From: Jannaschia pagri
GTDB taxonomy: Bacteria > Pseudomonadota > Alphaproteobacteria > Rhodobacterales > Rhodobacteraceae
NCBI RefSeq assembly: GCF_019655435.1
Contig: NZ_BPFH01000001.1
Location: 930,001 to 994,000 of the forward strand
DNA: 64,000 nt
Reading direction: 5' to 3'
Shown here in pieces: positions 42,605 to 53,841 of this stretch. The translations under genes were made by a program, and so were the position numbers. Within the stretch, counting starts at the first letter, position 1. Every line of letters begins with the position of its first letter. The notes below the pieces were generated by a model. That model did not search any database. It saw only the letters and a program-made list of their open reading frames with translations, and was not told where the DNA came from.

Positions 42605-44425
42605 CTACCCCAACAGGCCGCGCCCCTGCATCAGGGCGGATTGCATGCGTTTTACCACCACAAAGGCATCGCGTAGATGACTTCGCTCAAATTCTGACAG
42701 GCTGCTGGGCGCTAAAAAGTTGTCCGGCGCATGGCCCATGCGAATCTGGCGCGCCTGATGCGCCAGACGTGTGTCCGCGATCAGATCATAGGCATCAAGC
42801 AGATCCCGCCCGCCAGAGGCGCTGACGGCACCCGCATCAATGGCGGCCGTCAGACGGTCACGCGTCGCCACCGCTTCGCCCGCCGATTGTAGCGCGTACA
42901 TCCGGGCCAAATCGACCACGGGCACCACACCGGACAGCTTGAGGTCAATGGTCTTGCGATGCTCGCCAGAGCGGATGGTCGCAAAGCCCCGCAGCATACC
43001 CAAGGGCGGCGCATGGGACAGGGCGTTCGTCGCCATATGGGCCGTAAAGATCGAATTCCCCGAGGCTTGAGCCAACGTCTCGGCGTGGAGCCCGTCGAAC
43101 AACCCCATGTCACCGCCAATGGGGCGGAGGTCGAACATGACCGAGGCGAGCATCTGCGCCTCTTTCGATGGGGTGGCAATCCAAGCGGCGAAGGTATCGC
43201 GCCACGCACTGACAGGCATGGTCCATCGGGGATTTGTCGCCATCATATCGCCGGGGCAATAGATGTATCCGCAGGCGTTCAGCCCGTCGCTGACGAAGCG
43301 AGCAAGGGCATCGAACCAGGGCAAAGCCTCGTCCGGCAACCCGTCTTCCAGGATCAACACATTGTCCTGGTCTGACACGCCGGTCTGTTCCCGGCGCCCC
43401 TGGCTGCCACAGGCCAACCAGAGGTATCGGCCCGGCGCCGGGCCCAGCTGCGCCTCGCCCAGGGCCAGCAAGCGGCGGGTGACCACATCGGCCACATCCG
43501 TGACCGCGCGGGTGACGGTGTCGTGTCGATGCCCCGCTGCAACCAGCTGCGCCAACATCTGAGGCAAGCGCGCCGTGGCCGCGGCCAGGCCCTCCACATC
43601 CGTGGCTTGGGCGGCTTCGGCCACCAAACCGGCAGAGGTCGCCGATTGGAACCGGGTCAGATCCGTCTGGGTCACGATCCCCAGCAAGCGATCGCGGGCC
43701 ACAATGGGCACGTGACCCATATGCCGCTCCGCCATGAGGTGGAGGACATCGGTCCCCGTCGCCTCGGGCGGCAAGGTGATCGGGTCCCGCGTCATGATCT
43801 GGGACAGGGGCGTGTCACCGGCGATGCCTTCGGCCAGCGCCCGTCCGACGAGATCTCGCAAGGTCACGAGACCGATCAGGCGCGTGCCCTCGGTGATGCA
43901 AAGGCAGGAAATCTTGCGCGCCTGCATCATCTGTGCGGCGGCAATCACCGTCACATCGCCCGCCACGGCAATGGGGTCGCGCACCATAAGGTCGGCCACA
44001 CGGGTTGCAGACAGATCGCTGGGACGGGGCGCCTCGGGCGCAGAACGACCCCGGGCAAAGAAAGCCCGAAAGGTCGCGTCCTCGCCGTGCAAGCGGTGGA
44101 ACAGGTCCGCGGGCAGATGCAGCAGGCGGGTGGGGTCTTGGGTAACGGCGGTCGTCGCGGCGCGCCCATCGCGCAGCAGACCCCGTTCCCCGAAACTGTT
44201 GCCAGAGGCCAGCAGTGACAAGATCGTGCCATCACCGTCGGTGATCCGCACCTGGCCACTGGCAATGACGTAAAGACCTGTCAGGTTGGTGCCAAGCGCA
44301 TAGACCGGCGCGTCAGCGTCCAGGTCGATCCAGGTGGAGGCAGCCGCCACCTCGGCGCGCGTGGCCTCGGACAAGGCATCATAGGGATGCTGTCGGGCCA
44401 GGAATGTCAGGATCTCGTCAGTCAT
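42605..44425 (-). CDS. cNMP-binding / CBS-pair / DUF294 nucleotidyltransferase-like signalling protein
   Basis: The 606-aa cytoplasmic protein has, in order, a cyclic-nucleotide-binding-like domain (~1-130, with SFGERGLLRDGRAATTAV), two CBS domains (~140-265, DLMVRDPIAV and QIMTRDPITL), a DUF294 nucleotidyltransferase-like domain (CGSQGRREQTGVSDQDNVLI) and the DUF294 C-terminal substrate-binding domain. The G-S and D-x-D elements of the nucleotidyltransferase are present. Such proteins neighbour acetate/SSS symporters and DnaQ-type exonucleases in many proteobacteria, suggesting a regulatory module sensing adenylate status. Its target is unknown. Confidence 0.88.
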   Translation of the reverse strand: MTDEILTFLARQHPYDALSEATRAEVAAASTWIDLDADAPVYALGTNLTGLYVIASGQVRITDGDGTILSLLASGNSFGERGLLRDGRAATTAVTQDPTRLLHLPADLFHRLHGEDATFRAFFARGRSAPEAPRPSDLSATRVADLMVRDPIAVAGDVTVIAAAQMMQARKISCLCITEGTRLIGLVTLRDLVGRALAEGIAGDTPLSQIMTRDPITLPPEATGTDVLHLMAERHMGHVPIVARDRLLGIVTQTDLTRFQSATSAGLVAEAAQATDVEGLAAATARLPQMLAQLVAAGHRHDTVTRAVTDVADVVTRRLLALGEAQLGPAPGRYLWLACGSQGRREQTGVSDQDNVLILEDGLPDEALPWFDALARFVSDGLNACGYIYCPGDMMATNPRWTMPVSAWRDTFAAWIATPSKEAQMLASVMFDLRPIGGDMGLFDGLHAETLAQASGNSIFTAHMATNALSHAPPLGMLRGFATIRSGEHRKTIDLKLSGVVPVVDLARMYALQSAGEAVATRDRLTAAIDAGAVSASGGRDLLDAYDLIADTRLAHQARQIRMGHAPDNFLAPSSLSEFERSHLRDAFVVVKRMQSALMQGRGLLG

Positions 44426-44484
44426 GGGTCAACCCCCGGACGAAAGAGGCTCCGCCCCCAAAGCTGGGAGGCGAAGCCAAGAGA

Positions 44485-44514
44485 GGACCGGCAGGGGGAG
44501 AGGTCCGCCGGTCC
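44485..44514 (-). terminator. Hairpin between symporter and DUF294 gene
   Basis: A perfect 8-bp stem (GGACCGGC / GCCGGTCC) with a 14-nt loop lies 10 bp past the symporter stop on the minus strand. No T-tract follows, so it may attenuate rather than end transcription before the DUF294 gene. Confidence 0.4.
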
Positions 44515-44523
44515 AGAGTGCGA

Positions 44524-46323
44524 TCAGTGATCGACAGCCGCACCGGCACCGGCAGGCACGCGGACGCTTTCGACCAGGTCCTTGATCTCCTGCGGGGTGT
44601 CGGCCGTGGCCAGGGACACACCGTAGGCAACGGCGAAGTTGATGATCGCGCCGATGGCACCGATGGCCGTGGACTGGATCCCGAACAGCGAGCCGTCGAC
44701 GGTGTCGGGGAAGCTGTTGGTGCCGGCCACGAAGAACCAACCCTTGTGCAGGAAGATGTAGATCAGCGTGAAGATCAGACCGGAGAGCATCCCCGCGACT
44801 GCGCCGACGTTGTTCACCCGCTTGGAGAAGATCCCCATCATCAGGGCCGGGAAGATCGACGCTGCCGCCAGACCGAAGGCCAGGGCCACTGTCTGCGCCG
44901 CAAAGCCCGGAGGATTGAGGCCCAGGTAGGTGGCCACCGCGATGGCAATCGCCATGGCGCCCCGTGCGGACATCAGCTCAGCCTTCTCGGACATGTTCGG
45001 CGTCAGCTGACCCTTCAGCAGGTCGTGGGACACCGCCGAGGAGATCGCCAGCAGCAGGCCAGCCGCCGTGGACAGAGCCGCCGCAAGGCCACCAGCCGCC
45101 ACCAGACCGATCACCCAACCCGGCAGGTTGGCAATCTCGGGGTTGGCCAGAACCAGGATGTCGCGGTTGAACTTGGTCAGCTCGTTGCCTTCCCAGCCGT
45201 TCGCGGCAGCCGTGGCAGCCATGGCTTCGGACTTGTCGTTGTAGTACTGGATCTTGCCGTCGCCGTTCTTGTCTTCCCAGTCCAGCAGACCGGTTTTCTG
45301 CCAGGTCAGCATCCAGGCGTATTCGTCCTGGGTCTCGATCTGTTCGACAGACACGGCCTCACCGGAGGTACCATTCGGCCACATCAGGTCGGTGATGTTC
45401 AGGCGAGCCATGGCGCCAACAGCCGGGGCCGTCAGGTACAGCAGGGCGATGAACACCAGCGTCCAACCAGCGGACCAACGGGCGTCGGAGACCTTGGGCA
45501 CGGTGAAGAAGCGCATGATCACGTGGGGCAGACCCGCGGTACCGATCATCAGCGACAGCGTGAACAGAACCATGTTCAGGTTGTCTTTGTGGGCTTCGGT
45601 ATAGCTGGCAAAGCCCAGATCGGTGACGATCTCGTCCAGCTTGGTCAGCAGATAGACCGAGCCTTCGCCGCCAGAGGCTTCGACCGAGCTAAACAGACCC
45701 AGAGCCGGGATCGGCGTGCCGGTCAGTTGCAGCGAGATGAAGACGGCCGGGATCGTGTAAGCCAGGATCAGCACGCAGTACTGAGCAACCTGGGTGTAGG
45801 TCACGCCCTTCATGCCGCCGAACACGGCGTAGGCGAACACGACACAGGCCCCGATCAGCAGACCGGCGGTGTTCGAGATCTCTAGGAAGCGACCGAAGGC
45901 CACGCCAACACCGGTCATCTGACCGATCACGTAGGTCACCGAGGCGACGATCAGGCAGATCACGGCCACAAGGCGCGCGGTCGGGCTGTAGAAGCGGTCA
46001 CCGATAAACTCGGACACGGTGAACTTGCCGAACTTACGCAGGTAAGGCGCCAGCAGCAGGGCCAAGAGCACGTAGCCGCCCGTCCAACCCATCAGGAAGG
46101 ACGAATTGTCGTAGCCGGTGAAGGCAATCAGGCCCGCCATGGAGATGAACGAGGCCGCCGACATCCAGTCAGCCGCCGTGGCCATGCCGTTGGTGACAGG
46201 GTGAACACCGCGACCGGCGGCGTAGAATTCGCTGGTGGAGCCGGCACGGGCCCAGACCGCGATGCCGATGTAGAGCGCGAAGGAGGCGCCCACAAACAGC
46301 AGGTTTAGTGTAAACTGGTCCAT
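44524..46323 (-). CDS. Sodium:solute symporter (SSS family), acetate/monocarboxylate-type large subunit
   Basis: The 599-aa protein has about 13 hydrophobic segments with SSS signatures (GRGVHPVTNGMATAADWMSAA, FTGYDNSSFLMGW, FGGMKGVTYTQVAQYCVLI and AAGGLAAALSTAAGLLLAIS). It is ActP-like but with an insertion near residues 325-400 (EDKNGDGKIQYYNDK) that looks like an EF-hand-type calcium loop. It is paired with a DUF4212 small subunit 4 nt upstream, as in the two-component SSS subgroup. With acs in the same block, acetate or a similar short acid is the probable substrate. Confidence 0.88.
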   Translation of the reverse strand: MDQFTLNLLFVGASFALYIGIAVWARAGSTSEFYAAGRGVHPVTNGMATAADWMSAASFISMAGLIAFTGYDNSSFLMGWTGGYVLLALLLAPYLRKFGKFTVSEFIGDRFYSPTARLVAVICLIVASVTYVIGQMTGVGVAFGRFLEISNTAGLLIGACVVFAYAVFGGMKGVTYTQVAQYCVLILAYTIPAVFISLQLTGTPIPALGLFSSVEASGGEGSVYLLTKLDEIVTDLGFASYTEAHKDNLNMVLFTLSLMIGTAGLPHVIMRFFTVPKVSDARWSAGWTLVFIALLYLTAPAVGAMARLNITDLMWPNGTSGEAVSVEQIETQDEYAWMLTWQKTGLLDWEDKNGDGKIQYYNDKSEAMAATAAANGWEGNELTKFNRDILVLANPEIANLPGWVIGLVAAGGLAAALSTAAGLLLAISSAVSHDLLKGQLTPNMSEKAELMSARGAMAIAIAVATYLGLNPPGFAAQTVALAFGLAAASIFPALMMGIFSKRVNNVGAVAGMLSGLIFTLIYIFLHKGWFFVAGTNSFPDTVDGSLFGIQSTAIGAIGAIINFAVAYGVSLATADTPQEIKDLVESVRVPAGAGAAVDH

Positions 46324-46326
46324 GGA

Positions 46327-46629
46327 TCAGTCCTCCTCAACGCCGTATTGCTTATCGAGTTTGTTCATGCGCCAGGCGTAGAAGAAGATCAGGCCCAGGA
46401 AGACCAGGATCGACCCCTGTTGCGCGAACCAGAAACCGAGGTCGGTGCCGCCGACTTCGATGCCCTTCAGCAACGGGCGCAGCAGAATGCCGAACCCAAA
46501 GGAAACCGTCGCCCAGATGGCGAGGCTCCAATAGATCATGCGGACGTTGGCGGCCCAATAGCCCGCCTCGTCCTGTGCCGCTTTCTTAGCTTGCGGCACA
46601 TCCTTTAAGTTTGTGGTGTTGTCCGCCAT
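46327..46629 (-). CDS. DUF4212 small subunit of the sodium:solute symporter
   Basis: A 100-aa membrane protein with two helices (MIYWSLAIWATVSFGFGILL and GSILVFLGLIFFYAWRMNKL) and FWFAQQGS between them, the diagnostic pattern of the DUF4212 family. It always sits directly upstream of its large SSS partner, as here. It probably stabilises or tunes the transporter. Confidence 0.9.
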   Translation of the reverse strand: MADNTTNLKDVPQAKKAAQDEAGYWAANVRMIYWSLAIWATVSFGFGILLRPLLKGIEVGGTDLGFWFAQQGSILVFLGLIFFYAWRMNKLDKQYGVEED

Positions 46630-46713
46630 CCGGCGTCCTCCTCTTGGTTGGCGTTCGCTGGCGTTGGTGGGGACCGGACCTCCCTTTGGTCCGCGGCCCC
46701 CGCCAGCCCGGTT

Positions 46714-47330
46714 TTAGGCCGTCTCGGTGGCCAGAAGATCGGCGAGGGACCCGCCGACTGTCTCGATGTCCTGCATGGCGTCCACACCGCTCAGCAGTCC
46801 CAGCGCGTGGTAGTAGCCAGTCAGCGGGGCGGTCTTTTTGTAGTATTCCATCAGGCGCAGCTTCAGGCTCTCGGCGTTGTCGTCGGCGCGCACGGGTTGA
46901 CCGGCGGCACGGGCCGCTTCGGCACGACCAACGATGCGGTCCACCAGGATGGCGTCATCGACCTGAAGTTCGATCACGGCGTCGAGCGACTGACCCGTCT
47001 TCTCCAGAAGCTCCGCCAGGGCGTCGGCCTGGGCCAACGTCCGGGGGAAGCCATCAAAGATGAAGCCCTTGGCCGACACGGTGGTCAGCTTTTCCTCGAT
47101 CAGACCGATGACAATCTCATCGGTGACCAATTCGCCCCGCGCCATAACGTCGGCCACGCGGTTGCCCATTTCGGTCCCGCTGGACTTGGCCTCGCGCAGC
47201 ATATCGCCGGTGGACAGCTGAACCATGCCCTGGCTTTCAACCAGGATCTCGGCCTGGGTGCCCTTGCCTGCGCCCGGAGGCCCAAGCAAGATCACGTTGA
47301 CCGTCTTCGTCGGTTGGGTCGTCCCGTCCA

Positions 47331-47331
<1 letters not shown>
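46714..47331 (-). CDS. adk: Adenylate kinase, short form without LID insert
   Basis: The 205-aa enzyme interconverts 2 ADP and AMP + ATP. P-loop [14 protein letters not shown] site [32 protein letters not shown] and DDRIVGR-type region ([20 protein letters not shown]) are present. The usual ~30-residue LID is replaced by a short loop. ATG 47331 overlaps the acs stop (TGATG). Coupling to AMP-forming Acs makes sense: the kinase recycles the AMP produced on acetate activation. A CGGACC/GGTCCG hairpin at 46675-46693 follows the gene. Confidence 0.92.
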
Positions 47332-49298
<1,967 letters not shown>

Positions 49299-49895
49299 TA
49301 TAGCCTCCTCGCACTGTGATCCGTGGGAGCGCCAGCCGTCCTTTGCGGTCGATCTCCCACGGCTCCCTAGGGCAAAGGCGTACCGGGACCAGAGTAAAAG
49401 TGTGACTATACTGTTGCATACCAACAATAATCTTGTGAACAAATTTTCTACGACGTCCGGTTTTTGTAAATAATCGGTAAACTAAGTAGAATTTGGTATG
49501 TGTTTACGCGCCATGCCCTGTAAACGTAGGTTGACGCTGGGACAGTGTTAGCGTCGGACATCTGTCAATCTCGTCAGATTGCCCGCCTCGGGCCCCTTAC
49601 CCACCGACCAAATGCGTGATCGTTCACATAAGTCTGATCGGCGAAAACCCGCGCTCGCCATGGCCTGGAAACAGCCTCAAAACTGATCCGATTCGGTCCC
49701 AATTGGGGGCGGTGGCACGGGCTGTCGGCTTAGGGTGAGCCTTGCGCGGTCAACTGGCCGAGAGGCGGGGGAAAGCCCGTAACTTCGAGGCGACCCGCAA
49801 GCCGAAACGCGCCAGCGCCGCACGCTCCTACGCGCATCACATGCGTCTAGACGGATCGCCCACGAGGGCGCGACGCGCCAACCCGCACGCATGAC
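49299..49895. promoter_or_regulatory. 597-bp gene-free region upstream of acs
   Basis: The stretch from ~49390 to 49515 is markedly AT-rich (e.g. AACAAATTTTCTACG, GTAAATAATCGGTAAAC) and is the probable acs promoter/activator region. The part from 49520 to 49895 holds no convincing gene. No specific factor site could be assigned. Confidence 0.45.
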
Positions 49896-51314
49896 TTAGC
49901 TGCGCGCGTAGACGTCTTCGTAGCGAATGATGTCGTCTTCGCCGAGGTAGCTGCCGGTCTGGACCTCGATCAGGACCATGTCGACTTTGCCGGGGTTTTC
50001 CATTCGGTGGACGGCGCCCAGGGGGATGTAGACCGATTGGTTTTCCGTCACCAGGCGCACCTCATCGTCCACGGTGACCTTGGCCGTGCCCTGGACCACG
50101 ATCCAATGCTCGGACCTGTGGTGGTGGCTCTGCAGGCTGAGGGCCGCGCCGGGGTGGACGTGGATCCGCTTGACCTGGAAGCGGTCGCCGACGACCAGGC
50201 TTTCGAACCACCCCCAGGGGCGGTGGTCGCGGGGAAATTCGGTCGCCTGTTGGGCCGACTTGGCCTTGAGCGCGGTGACGGCCTCTTTGACTCGCTGCGC
50301 CTGGGATTTGGGCGCCACCAGCACGGCGTCGCGGGTGGCCACGGCGACCATGTCGGTCAGGCCGATGCCCACGACCTCCAGGCCTTCGGTTTCCGAGCGC
50401 AGCAGCGTGTCGGTGCAATCGATGGCCGTGGCCCTCTCCGAGGTGACGTTGCCCGCGCCGTCGGGGCCCATCTCGCGCCAGACGGCATCCCAACCGCCCA
50501 GGTCGGACCAGCCTGCGTCGAGCGGCATGACCTCCAGGGCGGAGGCTTTCTCCATGATGGCATAGTCGATCGAGATATCCTCGACCCCCGCCCAAGCGGC
50601 TGGGTCCAGGCGGACGAAGCCCAGGTCCCGCGTGGCGCCCGACAGCGCGGCCGAGACGGCCTCGACCATGGCGGGCGCATGTGTGCGGTAGGCGTGCAGG
50701 ATGGCGCGGACGGAGAACAGGAACAGACCCGCATTCCACAGGAAACCACCATCGGCCAGCATCTCGGCAGCGCGGTCCCCATCGGGTTTCTCGACGAAGC
50801 CACGCAGGGGATGTGGGGCGGCGCCGCTGGTGTCTGCCAGTTCGAGATATCCGTACCCGGTTTCGGGCCGGTCAGGGGTGATCCCAAACAGAACAAGCTG
50901 CCCGGCTTCGGCGCGGGGCAAAGCCCCCGCAACCGCCGCGTGGAAGGCCTCTGTGTCCGGGATCACATGATCCGAGGGCGCCACAAGCATCAGCCGGTCG
51001 GGGTCCTGATTTTCCAACCAAAGCGCGGCGGCCAGCACGGCGGGGGCGGTGTTTCGGCCCTCGGGTTCGATCACGATGGCGGCTGGGTCGCGCTGGATGG
51101 CAGCCAACTGCTCGGTCACGATGAAGCGGAACGGGTCGCCGGTCAGGATGACAGGCGCGGCAAATCCCTCACCCGAAAGGCGACGGGCCGAGATCTGGAA
51201 AAGGCTCTCGTCGCCGGTCAGTTGGGCGAACTGCTTGGGGTACGACTTGCGCGACAAAGGCCACAAACGCGTGCCAGACCCACCGCAGAGGATCACGGGA
51301 GAAATAAGGGACAT
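49896..51314 (-). CDS. manC: Bifunctional mannose-1-phosphate guanylyltransferase / mannose-6-phosphate isomerase
   Basis: The 472-aa enzyme has guanylyltransferase motif GGSGTRLWPLSRKSYPKQF near the N-terminus and FVEKP. The complete type II PMI cupin follows: PWGWFESLVVGDRFQVKRI, LSLQSHHHRSEHWIVVQGTA (metal ligands His/His/Glu intact), VYIPLGAVHRMENPG and GSYLGEDDIIRYEDVYAR. Isolated gene, 39.8 kb from the alg operon. It could supply GDP-mannose generally and provide the isomerase step missing from the cluster algA. Confidence 0.94.
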   Translation of the reverse strand: MSLISPVILCGGSGTRLWPLSRKSYPKQFAQLTGDESLFQISARRLSGEGFAAPVILTGDPFRFIVTEQLAAIQRDPAAIVIEPEGRNTAPAVLAAALWLENQDPDRLMLVAPSDHVIPDTEAFHAAVAGALPRAEAGQLVLFGITPDRPETGYGYLELADTSGAAPHPLRGFVEKPDGDRAAEMLADGGFLWNAGLFLFSVRAILHAYRTHAPAMVEAVSAALSGATRDLGFVRLDPAAWAGVEDISIDYAIMEKASALEVMPLDAGWSDLGGWDAVWREMGPDGAGNVTSERATAIDCTDTLLRSETEGLEVVGIGLTDMVAVATRDAVLVAPKSQAQRVKEAVTALKAKSAQQATEFPRDHRPWGWFESLVVGDRFQVKRIHVHPGAALSLQSHHHRSEHWIVVQGTAKVTVDDEVRLVTENQSVYIPLGAVHRMENPGKVDMVLIEVQTGSYLGEDDIIRYEDVYARS

Positions 51315-51477
51315 GGAAACCGATCCTGCCAAGACGGAAATGCTTTGACCCCTGTATGCCCAGGACACGGGGGCGAAACCAAGACGAAAGCGTGGAAACG
51401 CGTCCGGGCAGATTGCGTCACAGCCGCTTTACCTTTGCCGAGAGCGCCCCACATCCCCGGATCGACAGGAGGCTATC

Positions 51478-52212
51478 ATGACAGCAGACACCATGCCGAT
51501 CTCTCGCGTTGTGGCCGATCCCGCCACCGTCCGCACCGCCGCCGCGCAGGAGGGAGTCGTTGCCGTCCATGATGGCCCCACGGACCCAAAGGCGTTCACC
51601 GCCTTCCTCGAGGCGATGGGTCCGTTGATGTTCACCGAGGGCGAAACGCCCGTGGCAGAGGCCCCTGACCTGAATATCGTGACCAACGCGGGTCGCAGCC
51701 GACCGCCCCGCAGCGTTTTCCATTCGGACACGACCTATGTGGCGGAGCCGCCATGGCTGTCGGGCCTCATGGCGGTAGAGGTGCCGACGTCCGGCGGGGC
51801 CACGCTCTTTACGGATCAATATGCCGTCCTGGACCGGCTAGACCCGGATCTGCGAACACGGTTGGAGGGCGCGCGGATGCTCCATGGTCCCACCGATGTG
51901 CCCGAGACGGAGGCCACCTGGCATCCCCTGTTGCCCCGCAATCCCGTCACGAATCGACCCGCGCTTTACTTGACGGCGCGCGCCCGCTGCCGTCGGCTGG
52001 AACTGGCCGATGGAACAGATGCCAGCGACCTTATCGATATGCTGTTGGCCGTCTCCACCGACCCGAACCATCTGCGCCGACACGCCTGGGCGCCCGGTGA
52101 CGTGGTGGTTTGGGACAACCGATGCACCCTGCACGCCGCCGATCACAGCGCCGTGGTGGGGACGCGCACGCTCTACCGTGGGTTGGTGCGTGGTTCGGCC
52201 CCCGTGGCTTAA
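51478..52212 (+). CDS. TauD/TfdA-family Fe(II)/2-oxoglutarate dioxygenase
   Basis: The 244-aa oxygenase has the metal motif F-H82-S-D84-TTY, a distal His in RCTLHAAD and the 2-oxoglutarate-binding Arg in RTLYRGLVRG. It is shorter than TauD (~280 aa), trimmed at the N-terminus. The substrate class (sulfonate, aryloxyalkanoate or amino-acid derivative) cannot be told. It converges with the transglycosylase gene with only 7 nt between stops. Confidence 0.85.
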   Translation: MTADTMPISRVVADPATVRTAAAQEGVVAVHDGPTDPKAFTAFLEAMGPLMFTEGETPVAEAPDLNIVTNAGRSRPPRSVFHSDTTYVAEPPWLSGLMAVEVPTSGGATLFTDQYAVLDRLDPDLRTRLEGARMLHGPTDVPETEATWHPLLPRNPVTNRPALYLTARARCRRLELADGTDASDLIDMLLAVSTDPNHLRRHAWAPGDVVVWDNRCTLHAADHSAVVGTRTLYRGLVRGSAPVA

Positions 52213-52219
52213 GCGCGGG

Positions 52220-52822
52220 TTAGGTACAGACGTCGCGCCCCAGAATGCGCACGAGGCCCGTGGCCGGGCTGCAGGCTGGCTCAGGCTCCGGCGGCAGCAG
52301 ACGACCTTGGTCATCGATGGGCGGCATCTCGGCCTCACCCCGATCGTAGCGCTGCCAAAGCTCCCCGCGCAGGCCGGTTTCGCGCAGCAGCCCCCTGCGC
52401 TTTGCTTCGAAGTAGAAACCGCGCGCGTACCACATCATCGCTTCGTGTTCATCGCCATCAGCCACCATCCACGCCCCGCGCAGGTAACGCGTCGAGTATT
52501 TCAGGGCCGTATCCGCATCCAGCAACTGGCGTGGGTGACCGACCATGCCCATGTTACGGGCGGTCGCGGGCAAGATCTGCATCATCCCCCAATAGGGACC
52601 GTTCCGCGCACCCGGTCTGTAGTCGCTTTCCCGCTGGATCACGCGATGGAGCAAGCTCCGCGGGATATCGTAGTGATCGGCCCACTTATTGACCAAACTG
52701 CGGACTTCCGCCGTCTCACCGGGGTAGAGCGCCGGTTCCGCCGAGGCGGGCGGTGCCACAGGCTGCGGGTCGGAGCCGCAAGCGGCCAGCAAAAAGACCA
52801 GTGGCAAAAGGAAACGCAACAT
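52220..52822 (-). CDS. Lytic murein transglycosylase lipoprotein (SLT domain)
   Basis: The 200-aa protein has a lipoprotein signal (FLLAAC, Cys15) and an SLT domain: VIQRESDYRPGARN with catalytic E65, YWGMMQILPATARNMG and LKYSTRYLRGAWMVADGDE. The product cleaves peptidoglycan glycan strands. Monocistronic. Confidence 0.88.
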   Translation of the reverse strand: MLRFLLPLVFLLAACGSDPQPVAPPASAEPALYPGETAEVRSLVNKWADHYDIPRSLLHRVIQRESDYRPGARNGPYWGMMQILPATARNMGMVGHPRQLLDADTALKYSTRYLRGAWMVADGDEHEAMMWYARGFYFEAKRRGLLRETGLRGELWQRYDRGEAEMPPIDDQGRLLPPEPEPACSPATGLVRILGRDVCT

Positions 52823-52943
52823 CGGGCACCTCTCGGATTCGGACGCACCTGCCTACCCGGAATTGGGGCCGGGCGCCAAGTCCCCCGGGCTGTCGCACCA
52901 AGCCCCTTGCAACGTCGCGCCGGTTAGGTCACCCACGACCCCC

Positions 52944-53834
52944 GTGAGACCTGTCTTTTATTGGATCCAAGCCGTCGCCCTGCGCGCGCTGCTGATGGGC
53001 GTCGCGCTCTTTCCGCTGTCGGTTAGGCGACGGGTCGTGGGAACCGTGACCGAATGGATCGTCCGGATCAGCCCCCTCAGGCGGCGCGCCGAGTCGAACC
53101 TATCCTTGATCTGGCCGGACATGGCGCCAGCGGATCGCGCGCGGCTCACCGGGCAGGTCGCGCGCAACGCGGGGCGCACCTTGACCGGTATCTGGTTCAA
53201 CCGTGACCTGGCGCGCGAAGCCCAGGCCTTAACGCCAGAGGGCTCGGGGCTGGCCGCATTGACAGCGGCCAAAGCCGCCGGACGCGGCGCGATCATCGTC
53301 AGTGGCCATTTCGGCCAATGGGAAATGATCCGCCATGTGTTGAAGCGTGAGGGGTTGGAGACGGGTGCGCTCTATCGGCCAAACAACAACCCGTATTATG
53401 AGCCGATCTTTCGAGCAGGAATCGAATTGGGCGGACAGCCGATCATTCCCAAAGGCGCGCCGGGGATGCGCGCCATGCTCAAGCACCTGAAGTCTGGCGG
53501 CTTTGTCGCGCTGCTGCCCGATCAATATGTGGGCGATGGGCCATTCATCGACTTCCTGGGCGCGCCGGCGGCGACGTCGCTGTCGCCAGCCGAACTGGCC
53601 CTGCGCTACGACGTCCCCTTGGTACCGGCCTTCGCCCCGTGGGAGGACGGCGCCCCACGGATCGTGATCGAAGCCCCGATCCCGCCGAGTGACCCGCTCA
53701 CCATGATGACCGCCTTCAATGCGCGCCTGGCGTCGTGGGTCGAACGTCATCCGTCGCAATGGCACTGGCTGCACAAACGGTGGAAGTACTACCCTGAAAA
53801 CGCGGCGGCACGGGATGCGGCCCTGCATCGATGA
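52944..53834 (+). CDS. Lysophospholipid/lipid A-type acyltransferase (LpxL/HtrB family)
   Basis: A 296-aa protein read from GTG 52944; an upstream start at 52863 would add 27 unlikely residues. Membrane-associated N-terminus (ALRALLMGVALFPLSVRRRV), catalytic HxxxxE motif VSGHFGQWEMI, GALYRPNNNPYYEPIF, SGGFVALLPDQYVGDGPFID, and C-terminal RHPSQWHWLHKRWK are all HtrB-family hallmarks. It transfers a secondary acyl chain to lipid A or a related lipid. The sdaA gene starts 8 nt after its stop. Confidence 0.87.
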   Translation: MRPVFYWIQAVALRALLMGVALFPLSVRRRVVGTVTEWIVRISPLRRRAESNLSLIWPDMAPADRARLTGQVARNAGRTLTGIWFNRDLAREAQALTPEGSGLAALTAAKAAGRGAIIVSGHFGQWEMIRHVLKREGLETGALYRPNNNPYYEPIFRAGIELGGQPIIPKGAPGMRAMLKHLKSGGFVALLPDQYVGDGPFIDFLGAPAATSLSPAELALRYDVPLVPAFAPWEDGAPRIVIEAPIPPSDPLTMMTAFNARLASWVERHPSQWHWLHKRWKYYPENAAARDAALHR

Positions 53835-53841
53835 GGCGCCC

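Noticed and set aside
46675-46693. Intrinsic terminator after adk
   Set aside because: Only a 6-bp stem and no T-tract on the minus strand; kept as a remark under adk rather than a separate feature.
49677-49892. Small open frame on the minus strand upstream of manC's stop
   Set aside because: Arg/Ser-rich translation typical of random GC-rich DNA, no ribosome site, no family features.
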